From NCBI RefSeq assembly GCF_050113715.1, contig NZ_JBNJQR010000008.1, positions 62,001 to 126,000 of the forward strand: 64,000 bases of DNA. The letters run 5' to 3'. Origin of the DNA: Brevibacillus_H ginsengisoli. Its GTDB lineage: Bacteria; Bacillota; Bacilli; Brevibacillales; Brevibacillaceae. A program made the translations under genes and the position numbers. How positions within the stretch are numbered: position 1 is the first letter of the stretch; the number at the start of each line of letters is the position of its first letter. The notes beneath the pieces were generated by a model. That model searched no databases and had not been told where the DNA came from. It saw nothing but the letters and a program-made list of their open reading frames with translations. Of this stretch, positions 43,549 through 52,076 are shown piece by piece.

Positions 43549-43996
43549 GCGAGTCTTGCTCTCTCATTAATAATTGCAAGGAGTGGGCAAACTCTGCGTC
43601 GTCGGCCTGAGTTCTGGCTGCCGGACCTCTTGTTCGCCCGCCGCCTCGCCGATATCTTGCTTTTTCATTACGTTCCTCCAATTGAAAAGCAATGGTTTCC
43701 ATGCGATAAATCCTTCCAAACGGGTTAAGGGCATGCGCTCTTTTGCCTAGGATCAGCGCAGCTAACCCGATGTCTTGGGTGATGACAATATCGTTGGCCC
43801 TAACTTCGTTGGCGATTCGCATGTCCACTGCTTCTGGCTCAGCGTCAACAACGACGTGATTCGCCCCTGTCAATTGATGATTAAAGCTGGCGTATGTAAT
43901 TAGCATCCAGTTCTTTTCACTTGCCAACCGCTCGGCAATCGCCAAAACAGGTCTTGGGCAAGCGTCGGCATCTATTAAAATCCGTTTATCTTCCAT
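43538..43996 (-). CDS. yqxD: UPF0178 family protein YaiI/YqxD
   Basis: 152 residues with the PIN-like YaiI/YqxD fold: ILIDADACPRPVL at the N-terminus (Asp triad), VVVDAEPEAVDMRIANEV, DIVITQDIGLAALILGKRAHALNPFGR and an Arg-rich GGGRTRGPA stretch near the C-terminus. Probably a nuclease-like protein; activity unproven. Starts at ATG 43996 with AGGATGG upstream. Overlaps the LysR 3' end by 11 nt in convergent orientation. Confidence 0.9.
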   Translation of the reverse strand: MEDKRILIDADACPRPVLAIAERLASEKNWMLITYASFNHQLTGANHVVVDAEPEAVDMRIANEVRANDIVITQDIGLAALILGKRAHALNPFGRIYRMETIAFQLEERNEKARYRRGGGRTRGPAARTQADDAEFAHSLQLLMREQDSPTT

Positions 43997-44158
43997 GCCA
44001 TCCTCCGTGAGTCAGTTTCATCTACCTACTCTATCATCTTTGAAACCTTTTTTCACACGTCCTTTCAATCTGAATGAGGGCAAACTGCTTTTTACACAAA
44101 CTAAAGATGTTGAGAGGAAGCAATTTTTGCTATGATAGAGAGGAAAGGAGTGTACCCA

Positions 44159-44473
44159 TTGCGTTACGGATTTGAATTAGACCATCGACTCGGGATTCCA
44201 CTACCAAGCCTGAAACAGGAATGGGAAGACTACACAGCTGAAGAACGTGCTTCTATTCTCTTGGAATGGGAAGAGATTCGCGCAAGAATCCCAGACCGAA
44301 TCAAAGAGCTGGAAGTCATCATTAACCATAAACAAAACGCCTTATCCGTAGAGGATAATTTTCAGGTCTCCTGCCAGCTAAACAGTGAAATCGCTGAATT
44401 AGCCAGTGTGATTAATGATTTGCATATCTGGTTCAGAATTCAACAGGACCACGGAGCCAAAACCCATCAATAA
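44159..44473 (+). CDS. Small coiled-coil protein, unknown function
   Basis: 104 residues, mostly helical and acidic: MRYGFELDHRLGIPLPSLKQ, EWEEIRARIPDRIKELEVII, then QLNSEIAELASVINDLHIWF. No catalytic motif or membrane segment. Starts at TTG 44159, with AAAGGAG 8 nt upstream; the upstream in-frame ATG has no site. Followed by a strong terminator. No family recognised. Confidence 0.65.
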   Translation: MRYGFELDHRLGIPLPSLKQEWEDYTAEERASILLEWEEIRARIPDRIKELEVIINHKQNALSVEDNFQVSCQLNSEIAELASVINDLHIWFRIQQDHGAKTHQ

Positions 44474-44485
44474 CCAGTCATATGC

Positions 44486-44528
44486 AAAAAGAGCAGATCT
44501 CAGACATACGAGAGATCTGCTCTTTTTT
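44486..44528. terminator. Bidirectional terminator
   Basis: AAAAAGAGCAGATCTC pairs with GAGATCTGCTCTTTTT (16 bp) between the convergent 104-aa gene and yczE. Confidence 0.9.
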
Positions 44529-44548
44529 GGTTAACATGAACATATGAT

Positions 44549-45217
44549 TTAGGCCACTTCCGTCTTGATCTTGTCTGGAAGCCTCATTCCATACGGTTTT
44601 TCCATCAGGTTTTCCCAGAATGGAATGGTCTTTTGAATCATGGGACCGGTCAGTACGGCGATCAATAGAGTCCCCACATTGACTGGGCCGCCCAAAAACC
44701 AACCAATCAGCAGAACGCATACTTCGATACAGGTTCTCACTCGTTGGATGCTCCAGCCCCTTTTTTCGTGAAAAGCAAGCATCAGGCTATCTCGTGGTCC
44801 AGCTCCCAAACGTGGTGAAATATACATGCCAATTCCAATTGCAGTCAAGATCATCCCAAGTGAAAACTGGATGATTCGCGTGAACAAAAGATCAGCGTGA
44901 GCAATATCCAACCACAGAAATATATCCAGAAACCATCCAAAAAACAGTACATTCAAAATCATGGGAATCCCTGGCTTTATCTTGGCCACGAGATACGAGA
45001 TTACCATAACAACAACGCCCACCAGCTGAGACCAGGTACCAATGGTTAGCCCGAACGTTTTTTGCAAGCCGATATGGAATACCTCCCAAGGCGCGACACC
45101 AAAGTTGGCGCGAATGCAAAGCATACTCCCGAACGCAATGACAGCTAATCCCAGTGTAAACATGACATATCGAATGATCATTGCCTTCACTCGACGGGAA
45201 TGACTCGACTGACTCAC
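44549..45217 (-). CDS. yczE: YczE/YyaS/YitT-type integral membrane protein
   Basis: 222 residues, about five membrane helices. YczE-family signature: RANFGVAPWEVFHIGL near 27-42, GMYISPRLGAGPRDSLMLAF near 132-150, and GPVNVGTLLIAVLTGP. In B. subtilis YczE is needed for surfactin biosynthesis through Sfp-linked effects, though the molecular role is unknown. Starts at GTG 45217 with GGTGGAG upstream. Follows a 75-residue gene by 25 nt. Confidence 0.85.
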   Translation of the reverse strand: MSQSSHSRRVKAMIIRYVMFTLGLAVIAFGSMLCIRANFGVAPWEVFHIGLQKTFGLTIGTWSQLVGVVVMVISYLVAKIKPGIPMILNVLFFGWFLDIFLWLDIAHADLLFTRIIQFSLGMILTAIGIGMYISPRLGAGPRDSLMLAFHEKRGWSIQRVRTCIEVCVLLIGWFLGGPVNVGTLLIAVLTGPMIQKTIPFWENLMEKPYGMRLPDKIKTEVA

Positions 45218-45242
45218 TTCTCCACCTTCTTCTCGTTCACGC

Positions 45243-45470
45243 CTATTTCAGCCACTCGGCAACAATTTCATAGAAAATCCCGTCTTTGCGATAGTACGCC
45301 ATGGCTTGTGATTGGGTCAGCAATTCTCCCACTTCTTCCACCCGATCTTGCGTCAGCGTGACTTGTCGCTGTTTCCCGGCTTCATCCCTGTACTCGACAA
45401 CCAGATTCACTTGTTCTTCACGGAGATGTAGTATCAAGGCTTCCACCGTAGCAAATTTTAAGCGTTTCAA
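45243..45470 (-). CDS. Small conserved protein, unknown function
   Basis: 75 residues: MKRLKFATVEALILHLREEQ, then VNLVVEYRDEAGKQRQVTLT and a C-terminal AYYRKDGIFYEIVAEWLK. Beta-rich, soluble. Starts at TTG 45470 with AGGAG 10 nt upstream; longer in-frame extensions would overlap the upstream MFS gene. Probably co-transcribed with yczE. No family assigned. Confidence 0.6.
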   Translation of the reverse strand: MKRLKFATVEALILHLREEQVNLVVEYRDEAGKQRQVTLTQDRVEEVGELLTQSQAMAYYRKDGIFYEIVAEWLK

Positions 45471-45540
45471 TGTATGATCACTCCTGCTTCCTTCCTGATG
45501 CGTTCTAGTATAGCACGAACCACTCTGTCTCATGAACCAC

Positions 45541-46782
45541 TTAAAGTGTACCATCCCCTGATTCATGGTGAACGGCTTGATCCGAATGCAGAAAGCGGCG
45601 TTTTATGATGAGATAGACCAGCTGAACAACGATCAGGAGGGCTGCGAACGTATACGCAAAGCGGACACCTAACTGGTCTGTCACCGTACTCATCATAACC
45701 ACAGATACGCCAAACCCTACATACTGTAACGTCCCTCTGGCAGAGAAAACCTTGGCCAGCATCTCTGGATCACTCATTCGTTGAACAATGGTTTGCTTGG
45801 TAATCATCTGAATTTGATGCACGGGTCCCAACGCGACAGAGAGTCCAAGCGCAAGCCACGTCCATGATGTATACCCGAAGCCCCACGTAAAAATAGCAGC
45901 CAAGAGAGTAGAAAGAGTAAGGGATATGGCGGCTTTGGAATGGATTGGATTGCCTATTGCATATACTATGAGCCCTCCAAGAATCATGCCGATAAAATAG
46001 CTGGCATTGAGAAACCCCCACCACTCTGCTCCCTGCAATAAGGCTTCCTTCACATAGACAAGCAAAATAGCCGATATCCACACGCCACCAGCCAACCCAT
46101 CGATTACTTCGGACAAAATGACGGTGCGAAGGGAAGGTTGATTCCAGATATGCTCCCATCCAGCCCGAATCGACTCCCACTTCGACGTGGATTCCTTCGA
46201 CTCGGTCGATCCTTCGCTCTCTTCCGGTAAGGGTAAAAGAAATAGGGAAGAGGCAATATATAATCCGCATGTTGCCCAGAGGACGTTCGTCTCACTCCAA
46301 AAAGAAACAAGCACCCCGCCAAATGCCCAGCCAATAAACAGCACACCTTGATCCGTACTGGAAAAAAGGCTGTTCACCTTCACTAACTGTAGCTCATCGA
46401 CCAAACGAGGTAGAAGGGCATTACGTGAAGGCGTGGCTACGCCATCTAACAGGGCGATAGCAAAAACGAAGAGAAACGAATAAGAAACGAAAGCAGTTCC
46501 TAAAAACCACTGAAAATAAACGGTCATGACAAAGAGCAAAACAGACTTAAGCGATTGAGAAATAACTAATATTCGTTTCAAATCCAATCGATCAAACAGA
46601 AGGGGAGCAGCAATTCCGCTGATCAATTGCCCACAGACAGCGACAATCGGAACCATGCTCGTATATAAGGCCGAATCAGTTGCACGGTACAAAAAGGAAA
46701 TCAATGCGACAAGATAAAAAATATCCCCCAAGTTCGCCATCGTCTGGCCAGCCCAAAGAAACCAAACTTTATGATTAGACAT
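45541..46782 (-). CDS. Major facilitator superfamily transporter (enterobactin-exporter-like)
   Basis: 413 residues with twelve hydrophobic segments, MFS_3-like: MSNHKVWFLWAGQTMANLGD start, APLLFDRLDLKRIL (motif A region), FAIALLDGVATPSRNALLPRLV and SLFSSTDQGVLFIGWAFGGV. Members are exporters of drugs or siderophores; substrate unknown. The ATG at 46782 with GAGGGG upstream is preferred over an open extension of 32 codons that lacks hydrophobic or ribosome-site logic. Downstream of rnz, same strand, with a TATAAT (46890-46895) in the gap. Confidence 0.83.
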   Translation of the reverse strand: MSNHKVWFLWAGQTMANLGDIFYLVALISFLYRATDSALYTSMVPIVAVCGQLISGIAAPLLFDRLDLKRILVISQSLKSVLLFVMTVYFQWFLGTAFVSYSFLFVFAIALLDGVATPSRNALLPRLVDELQLVKVNSLFSSTDQGVLFIGWAFGGVLVSFWSETNVLWATCGLYIASSLFLLPLPEESEGSTESKESTSKWESIRAGWEHIWNQPSLRTVILSEVIDGLAGGVWISAILLVYVKEALLQGAEWWGFLNASYFIGMILGGLIVYAIGNPIHSKAAISLTLSTLLAAIFTWGFGYTSWTWLALGLSVALGPVHQIQMITKQTIVQRMSDPEMLAKVFSARGTLQYVGFGVSVVMMSTVTDQLGVRFAYTFAALLIVVQLVYLIIKRRFLHSDQAVHHESGDGTL

Positions 46783-46915
46783 AACAAATAACCCCTCTTC
46801 ATTAGAGAATTGATGGATGAACACTCTCACATTTGAAATGGGGTTTGGTTTACAAGGGGGATCCCTACTTCCGGTCAATTTTATGGTAAATTATAGCATA
46901 AAAGTCACCAGTCGA

Positions 46916-47854
46916 CTATCTACTTCTTTTCACCATCACCTGCATGAAATCATGAGCAAGCATTGTTTCTGGATGAAGCTCGGTCGCCTCCATTAAGAGG
47001 TCGTTCAAACTGATCTCCCCTTCCTCGTCCTCATACCGCGGACTAAAATGAGTGAGGATCAACGTCTTGACTCCCGCTTTTACGGCAATTCGAGCCGCTT
47101 GCAAAGCTGTCGAATGTCCGCTCCGCTCGGCTAATTCAAGATGGGGATGCGCATAGGTCGCTTCATGAACCAACACATCGGAATCCTTCGCCAATTCAAC
47201 CATCGCTTGACAAGGTGAGGTATCGCCACTGACCACGATCTTTCTTCCCGGTTGGGATGGCCCCAAGAATTGTTCCGGTTGAAATATCCGACCATCCGGC
47301 AGTTGAATGGTTTCTCCTTGTTTTAGTTTCCCGTATAAAGGGCCCGGTGGTATTCCCTGCTCCTTGGCCAAATCCACTTGAAAGGCTCCCTTTCTGGGCT
47401 TTTCCATAATCGCATATCCGTACGCCGGTACGCGATGCTCAACTTTCGCACAGGTAACCATCATTTCTTCATCCTCATAGACTTGCCCCTTACAGATGGT
47501 TCGAATGGAGAGCGGATACTGTAGATGAACAGGGCTTACACGCATAATTCCATGGAAATACTCATCCAACCCCGGTGGACCAAATAAGGTAATCTCACTT
47601 GGTGCCCCTCCTCTTAGCGATCGACTGGCTAACAGCCCAATTAAACCGTATAAGTGATCCCCATGCAGATGGGTAATAAATATTTTTTCCAATTGGCTCA
47701 GTTTCAGTGGTGAACGCATCAGTTGATGCTGCGTTCCCTCCCCACAATCGAACAGCCACCACTTCCCCCGCTGCGTAAACCAGACGGCCAACCCGCTAAC
47801 GTTCCTTTTGGTGGTGGGTGCTCCTGAGCTTGTTCCCAAAAAATGAAGAATCAC
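46916..47854 (-). CDS. rnz: Ribonuclease Z (tRNase Z)
   Basis: 312 residues, metallo-beta-lactamase fold. Endonucleolytically removes the 3' trailer of CCA-less tRNA precursors. Seen: FLGTSSGAPTTKRNVSGLA, zinc motif HLHGDHLYG (62-70), the flexible exosite insert with PPG repeats (IPPGPLYGKLKQGE), VVSGDTSPC (Asp ligand), HEATYAH and LILTHFSPRY (His ligand). Length is typical of the long-exosite bacterial type. Starts at GTG with AAAGGAA 10 nt upstream. Confidence 0.96.
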   Translation of the reverse strand: MILHFLGTSSGAPTTKRNVSGLAVWFTQRGKWWLFDCGEGTQHQLMRSPLKLSQLEKIFITHLHGDHLYGLIGLLASRSLRGGAPSEITLFGPPGLDEYFHGIMRVSPVHLQYPLSIRTICKGQVYEDEEMMVTCAKVEHRVPAYGYAIMEKPRKGAFQVDLAKEQGIPPGPLYGKLKQGETIQLPDGRIFQPEQFLGPSQPGRKIVVSGDTSPCQAMVELAKDSDVLVHEATYAHPHLELAERSGHSTALQAARIAVKAGVKTLILTHFSPRYEDEEGEISLNDLLMEATELHPETMLAHDFMQVMVKRSR

Positions 47855-48012
47855 TTCCGATCAGTTCCTTTCGTACAGTCAACCTTTTTTTATAAACAAG
47901 TACTATCGATTCATCTATTATATCCCTATTCTCCTCCCCATAGGTCACTACACAAGCTAAATCTCACCATCCCCCATACAATATGATAAATCATGATGAG
48001 GGAGGCATGTCC

Positions 48013-48450
48013 ATGCCGGCACCACAAGCCAATCCGCGAATGCTACTCATTCAACAACTTCAAAAAGCCATACAAGGTGAGCATGAAGCGATTCAGTTTT
48101 ATAAAGCGTTGGAACCAATGGCGCCACCAAGTCATCAGAAATATATTCGGGATATACGCGAAGAAGAGCGTACCGATCATCTTCTCAGGTTTACCAATCT
48201 GTACAGGCAATTAACTGGCCGAAACCCTCTTCTTAAGCCTGGCCCTCTTCCACATGACTATATTTCGGGATTAAAAAGAGCTTTAGACGATGAACAGGAA
48301 GCAGCTTCGTTCTATAAAGATGTCTATCTCTCGTCACAAGATCCATACGTTCGTCGTCTTTTTTTTGATGCGATGAATGATGAAATGCGGCATGCCACTC
48401 GAATTGCTTTTTTATATAGTAACTACTTTTTGGAACAAGGCAAAATATAA
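48013..48450 (+). CDS. Ferritin-like diiron protein (rubrerythrin-type four-helix bundle)
   Basis: 145 residues. Two repeats of the diiron pattern: GEHEAIQFYKAL with later EEERTDH (first helix pair) and DDEQEAASFYKDV with NDEMRHA (second pair). No rubredoxin domain, unlike full rubrerythrin. Probably binds iron or protects against peroxide; in spore formers similar small bundles are often sporulation-associated, but there is no direct evidence here. GGGAGG lies 7 nt before the ATG at 48013. Confidence 0.82.
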   Translation: MPAPQANPRMLLIQQLQKAIQGEHEAIQFYKALEPMAPPSHQKYIRDIREEERTDHLLRFTNLYRQLTGRNPLLKPGPLPHDYISGLKRALDDEQEAASFYKDVYLSSQDPYVRRLFFDAMNDEMRHATRIAFLYSNYFLEQGKI

Positions 48451-48455
48451 GTGAT

Positions 48456-48480
48456 AAAAAGAGCCCCCAAAACCGGGGGC
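48456..48480 (-). terminator. Minus-oriented terminator-like hairpin
   Basis: GCCCCC (48463-48468) pairs with GGGGGC (48475-48480). The U-tract is on the minus strand (TTTTT), yet both flanking genes are plus-strand. It may block antisense transcription. Confidence 0.45.
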
Positions 48481-48593
48481 AAACAAAGATTCATTTATTG
48501 GACAAGATGTTAATCATTTGGAAGAAGTTGGTGATTCCTGATAAAATAAATATTGATCAGGTAATAAATTTGTACACATAAGGAGATAAAACT

Positions 48594-49046
48594 ATGGCAA
48601 AAAACAAATTACTAAGAATGGACAATGTTGGCATCGTTGTAGAATCCCTTGATAACGCAATCTCTTTCTTCGAGGAGATTGGCTTGAAGCTCGAAGGGCG
48701 AGCTACTGTCGAGGGTGAATGGGCTGGTCGCGTAACCGGGCTGGGTTCACAGTGTGTAGAGATTGCTATGATGGTTACCCCAGATGGCCACAGCCGCCTT
48801 GAACTTTCGCGATTTCTCACCCCACCTACTATATCAGATCACCGAACCGCTCCTGTAAATGCCCTCGGTTATCTACGCGTCATGTTCACCGTTGAAGACA
48901 TTGACGAAATGGTATCCAGACTCACTAAGTATGGTGCTCAGCTCGTTGGGGAAGTGGTTCAGTACGAGGACTCGTATCGGCTCTGCTACATTCGTGGAAA
49001 TGAAGGACTTCTAATCGGTTTGGCGGAACAACTCGGTAATAAATAA
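48594..49046 (+). CDS. VOC-superfamily (glyoxalase/bleomycin resistance-like) protein
   Basis: 150 residues with two beta-alpha-beta-beta-beta units: RMDNVGIVVESLDNAISFFEE (first metal position is Val rather than the usual His), GHSRLELSRFL, then YLRVMFTVEDIDEMVSRL and a final LCYIRGNEGLLIGLAE. Members include lyases, dioxygenases and resistance proteins; substrate unknown. AAGGAG lies 8 nt before the ATG. Solitary; a terminator follows 140 nt downstream. Confidence 0.85.
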   Translation: MAKNKLLRMDNVGIVVESLDNAISFFEEIGLKLEGRATVEGEWAGRVTGLGSQCVEIAMMVTPDGHSRLELSRFLTPPTISDHRTAPVNALGYLRVMFTVEDIDEMVSRLTKYGAQLVGEVVQYEDSYRLCYIRGNEGLLIGLAEQLGNK

Positions 49047-49184
49047 GTGACGTTTAAAAGAAGACTTAACTGAAAATATACAATACTAGAGTAAACTAGA
49101 AACAGAAAAGCAGTGTGAAAGTATCTCGAAGAAGTTGGGTGCATCATATAAACACCGACTAACCGCATCGCGGCCGGCAGCAAG

Positions 49185-49212
49185 CCGCCTCTTCAACGAG
49201 GCGGTTTTTTTA
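49185..49212 (+). terminator. Intrinsic terminator
   Basis: CCGCCTC (49185-49191) pairs with GAGGCGG (49198-49204), followed by TTTTTTT. The 49047-49394 gap otherwise holds no gene that I can see. Confidence 0.9.
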
Positions 49213-49394
49213 TCGTAAAGATCAACATCAGGTTTTACATAGCCTTATTTTTATATTTTTTAAATTGATCTAATGGTTGGGATCGAGTAATCTATGATCA
49301 GGAAATATATAGTAATGATATCAAATTATACCGTTCTTCTTGAGTGTAAAAGGACCTTGGGAGAACGAAGTTTACGCGAAAGCTAGGTGATCAG

Positions 49395-50639
49395 ATGTTT
49401 AAACCTTTTCATTCTTTCTGTGCTGTTCTCTTTGCCATTGCTCTCTTCCTATGCCAACCAGTATTCAACGTAACTGCTGATGAGCCGTTGAAAGCAGCTT
49501 TTCTTCGAGATCACAACCTTTGGATGAAGATGGGTGACACCGAGACCCAACTTACGTTTCAAGGGATTGCCGATTCTCCGAAGTGGTCTCCTGATGGAAA
49601 GTGGATCGCCTTTTCCAAGCGCGATACAGAAACAAGCGATTCTGAGATTTGGGTACATAATGTACAGACCAAGAAGACATTCCAGGCTTTCCATTCCGGC
49701 GATCATCCTGAGTGGGCTCCCAACAAGAACATCTTGGCCTATCAAGACCAGTCCGTACTAGACATCATCGACTTTACTGGTGAGGCCCCGCTCCCTTTTC
49801 AAAATGTCGCGGTTGGTGTAGGCCAATATTCGTGGCTCCCAGATGGCAGTGGTTTCTTAGCTACCGCCCAAGCGAAACTGCTCCCAGATGGATGGACGAA
49901 TCCGATCATCTATAAGATTGCGCTTAAAGAACATCCCGACTCCGCTGATTTATATCAACAGGCAACCAAGTTCTATGTCCTCCCTTCCACTATTAAAAAA
50001 GGAGATGTAGAAGTCCTGTCAATAGGCGCTTCTCAGTATAAGTGGTCTCCAGATAGGAATTGGATATCATTTCTAGTGAACCAGACCGCCAGTTTGTCCA
50101 TGGACAGTAATATGCTGTGTGTGCTATCTGCTGATGGGAAGACGTTTACCCCTATAGCTGAGATAGCATCTAGATTTGGTGCTGAATGGGCTCCAACGAC
50201 CAACGCGCTTGGGGTTATCCAAGGCGGCGGCAGAATCGTCTTTGGTTTTACCAATAAACAGCTTCTTATTACTCAATTCCCCTCTCTTCAATCTGAGTCT
50301 TTGACACCTCGGAATTACGCTGATCTTGCTTTTACTTGGCTGAATGATCAGGCTGTGATTGTTTCCCGTACACCGGAACAACCTTGGTCAACCACCCCTT
50401 CCAAGCGGGCGTTGCCGATTCTTAACCGAGTGGATCTCCAAGACCACAAGACGAAACAAGTGAGTTTCCCGTCAGCCGGATATGGTGATTTTGATCCAAT
50501 CTTCTTACGGAAGCAGAATACGCTCACATGGACACGATCCAACTGGGACAAATCTGATGTGTGGATCTCAAGCCCTGATGGAACGAATCCGCGTAAATGG
50601 ATCGAAAACCTTGAATCCATTAGTTGGTTTACCAAATAG
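49395..50639 (+). CDS. Secreted TolB-like beta-propeller protein
   Basis: 414 residues with a signal peptide (cleavage near VTADEP). PD40/WD40-like propeller blades: DSPKWSPDGKWIAFSKRDT (about 60-78), DHPEWAPNKNILAYQD, QYSWLPDGSGFLATAQ, QYKWSPDRNWISFL and RFGAEWAPTTNALGV. Probably an extracytoplasmic binding or scaffold protein; no enzyme motif. AGGTGATCAG precedes the ATG. Its end overlaps, by 11 nt, the relic ABC permease on the other strand. Confidence 0.82.
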   Translation: MFKPFHSFCAVLFAIALFLCQPVFNVTADEPLKAAFLRDHNLWMKMGDTETQLTFQGIADSPKWSPDGKWIAFSKRDTETSDSEIWVHNVQTKKTFQAFHSGDHPEWAPNKNILAYQDQSVLDIIDFTGEAPLPFQNVAVGVGQYSWLPDGSGFLATAQAKLLPDGWTNPIIYKIALKEHPDSADLYQQATKFYVLPSTIKKGDVEVLSIGASQYKWSPDRNWISFLVNQTASLSMDSNMLCVLSADGKTFTPIAEIASRFGAEWAPTTNALGVIQGGGRIVFGFTNKQLLITQFPSLQSESLTPRNYADLAFTWLNDQAVIVSRTPEQPWSTTPSKRALPILNRVDLQDHKTKQVSFPSAGYGDFDPIFLRKQNTLTWTRSNWDKSDVWISSPDGTNPRKWIENLESISWFTK

Positions 50640-50853
50640 ACTGCTCTTGTGAAAAGACCAATGCTTGAAGAATGAAGAACACAACCGTTCCTAAAATCAA
50701 TAACATAGAAACCGCTGCGATCGTAGGGTCAACTTGAGTTCTCAGGTTCTCCCACATCACGATTGGCAGCGTTTTTGTTTTTTCTCTTGCCACAATGATC
50801 GTGACAACTACCTCATCGAGTGACGTGATCAAAGCGATTAAATCGATATGTTT
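50629..50853 (-). pseudogene. C-terminal remnant of a PotC-type ABC permease
   Basis: Only the last roughly 74 codons remain, opening after an in-frame TGA (50854-50856): DLIALITSLDEVVVTIIVA, TLPIVMWENLRTQVDPTIAA and a final membrane helix. This is the conserved end of spermidine/putrescine-type (PotC) permeases (SFDEVVVTLF, PVRMW, R-x-x-VDPTIAA). The rest of the gene and its partners are missing, so the fragment is a relic. It marks a past deletion or insertion at this point, immediately beside the operon that carries the serine-recombinase element. Confidence 0.75.
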
Positions 50854-50872
50854 TCAGAAATTCTTATCGACT

Positions 50873-50927
50873 AAAAAAACAGTCGCATCCCCTAAACAGA
50901 AACAATCCAGTAAGGAGATTGCGACTG
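50873..50927 (-). terminator. Minus-oriented long hairpin with U-tract
   Basis: CAGTCGCA (50880-50887) pairs with TGCGACTG (50920-50927), with an inner TCCCC/GGAGA pairing; the minus-strand product continues TTTTTTTAG. No intact minus-strand gene precedes it, so it is probably part of the decayed segment 50854-51077, which otherwise shows no gene. Confidence 0.45.
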
Positions 50928-51077
50928 GCTTTGGCGTTCGTGGACTCTTTTCGGGAATGAAGGTTGACAAACGAAAGTCAATATTAAATCATTGTTTCCA
51001 ATAAAAATTCATTTCTCACCCTTTTTAATCTGGGCGCATACCCTGCATCATACCAAGTGCCCAGGAGGGATGTTGCG

Positions 51078-52070
51078 ATGAAACGATTTCTTTCCCTTGG
51101 CCTAGCGATAGGTTTAGGGCTTGTCGGAATCCTTGCCGGATGTTCCAGCTCTAGTGAAAAAATTCGCATCGGGGAAGTGACTCGTTCCCTATTTTACGCA
51201 CCACAATATGTCGCGATCGAAAAAGGCTTCTTCTCGAAAGAAGGACTCAATGTGGAACTCACCACAACATGGGGTGGCGATAAAACTATGACCGCTCTCT
51301 TATCGGATGGGATTGATGTCGCCCTTGTCGGATCGGAAACCAGTATTTATGTGGCTGCTCAAGGGGCTCAGGATCCGGTCATTAATTTTGCGCAGCTCAC
51401 GCAAACCGACGGCACCTTCCTTGTCTCACGCAAGCAAGTAGACAGTTTCTCGTGGGATCAGTTAAAAGGCAGCACGTTCCTAGGTCAGCGCAAAGGCGGC
51501 ATGCCACAAATGGTCGGCGAGTACGTGCTGAAGAAGCATCTGGTCGAACCGCATAAAGACCTAAATCTGATTCAAAACATCGAGTTTAAAAACATCACGT
51601 CTGCCTATGCCTCGGGTACAGGCGAATACGTGCAGCTATTTGAACCGGACGCGTCAACTGTAGAGAAGTCAGGCATCGGTCACGTTGTCGCTTCATTCGG
51701 AAAAGAAAGCGGCAAGGTTCCTTACACGGCGTTTATGTCAAAACAGAGCTTCATTCAAAAGCATGAAGACTCCATTCAAAAATTCACGAATGCCATCTTT
51801 AAAGGCCAACAATGGGTAGCGACTCACTCCCCAAAAGAAGTGGCGGACACGATTGCTCCCTACTTCAAGGACATTAAACCCGATATTCTGGAATCGGCCG
51901 TAAAACGGTACCAAGAACAAAGATCCTACGCTACCGACCCTATTCTCGAGGAAAGCGAATGGAATAACCTGCAGGATATTATGGCGGAAGCTGGCGAGTT
52001 GAAAGCGCGAATCCCCTACAAACAATTGGTGAACACCACTTTTGCCGAAAAAGCGAAAGCAGGGAGGTAA
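51078..52070 (+). CDS. ABC transporter substrate-binding lipoprotein (SsuA/YtlA-like)
   Basis: 330 residues. Lipobox ILAGC (Cys22) ends the signal peptide, so the protein is anchored outside the membrane. NMT1/SsuA-type fold: IRIGEVTRSLFYAPQYVAIEKGFF, ALLSDGIDVALVGSETSIY and GKVPYTAFMSKQSF. Homologous to the family binding sulfonates, taurine or pyrimidine precursors; gene order matches B. subtilis ytlA-ytlC-ytlD. The ATG at 51078 has GGAGGG 9 nt upstream. Ligand unresolved. Confidence 0.87.
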   Translation: MKRFLSLGLAIGLGLVGILAGCSSSSEKIRIGEVTRSLFYAPQYVAIEKGFFSKEGLNVELTTTWGGDKTMTALLSDGIDVALVGSETSIYVAAQGAQDPVINFAQLTQTDGTFLVSRKQVDSFSWDQLKGSTFLGQRKGGMPQMVGEYVLKKHLVEPHKDLNLIQNIEFKNITSAYASGTGEYVQLFEPDASTVEKSGIGHVVASFGKESGKVPYTAFMSKQSFIQKHEDSIQKFTNAIFKGQQWVATHSPKEVADTIAPYFKDIKPDILESAVKRYQEQRSYATDPILEESEWNNLQDIMAEAGELKARIPYKQLVNTTFAEKAKAGR

Positions 52071-52076
52071 TCACGG

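Noticed and set aside
50795..51004. 69-residue plus-strand ORF upstream of the YtlA-like gene.
   Set aside because: It runs across the PotC relic and a hairpin, has no ribosome site and a low-complexity translation.
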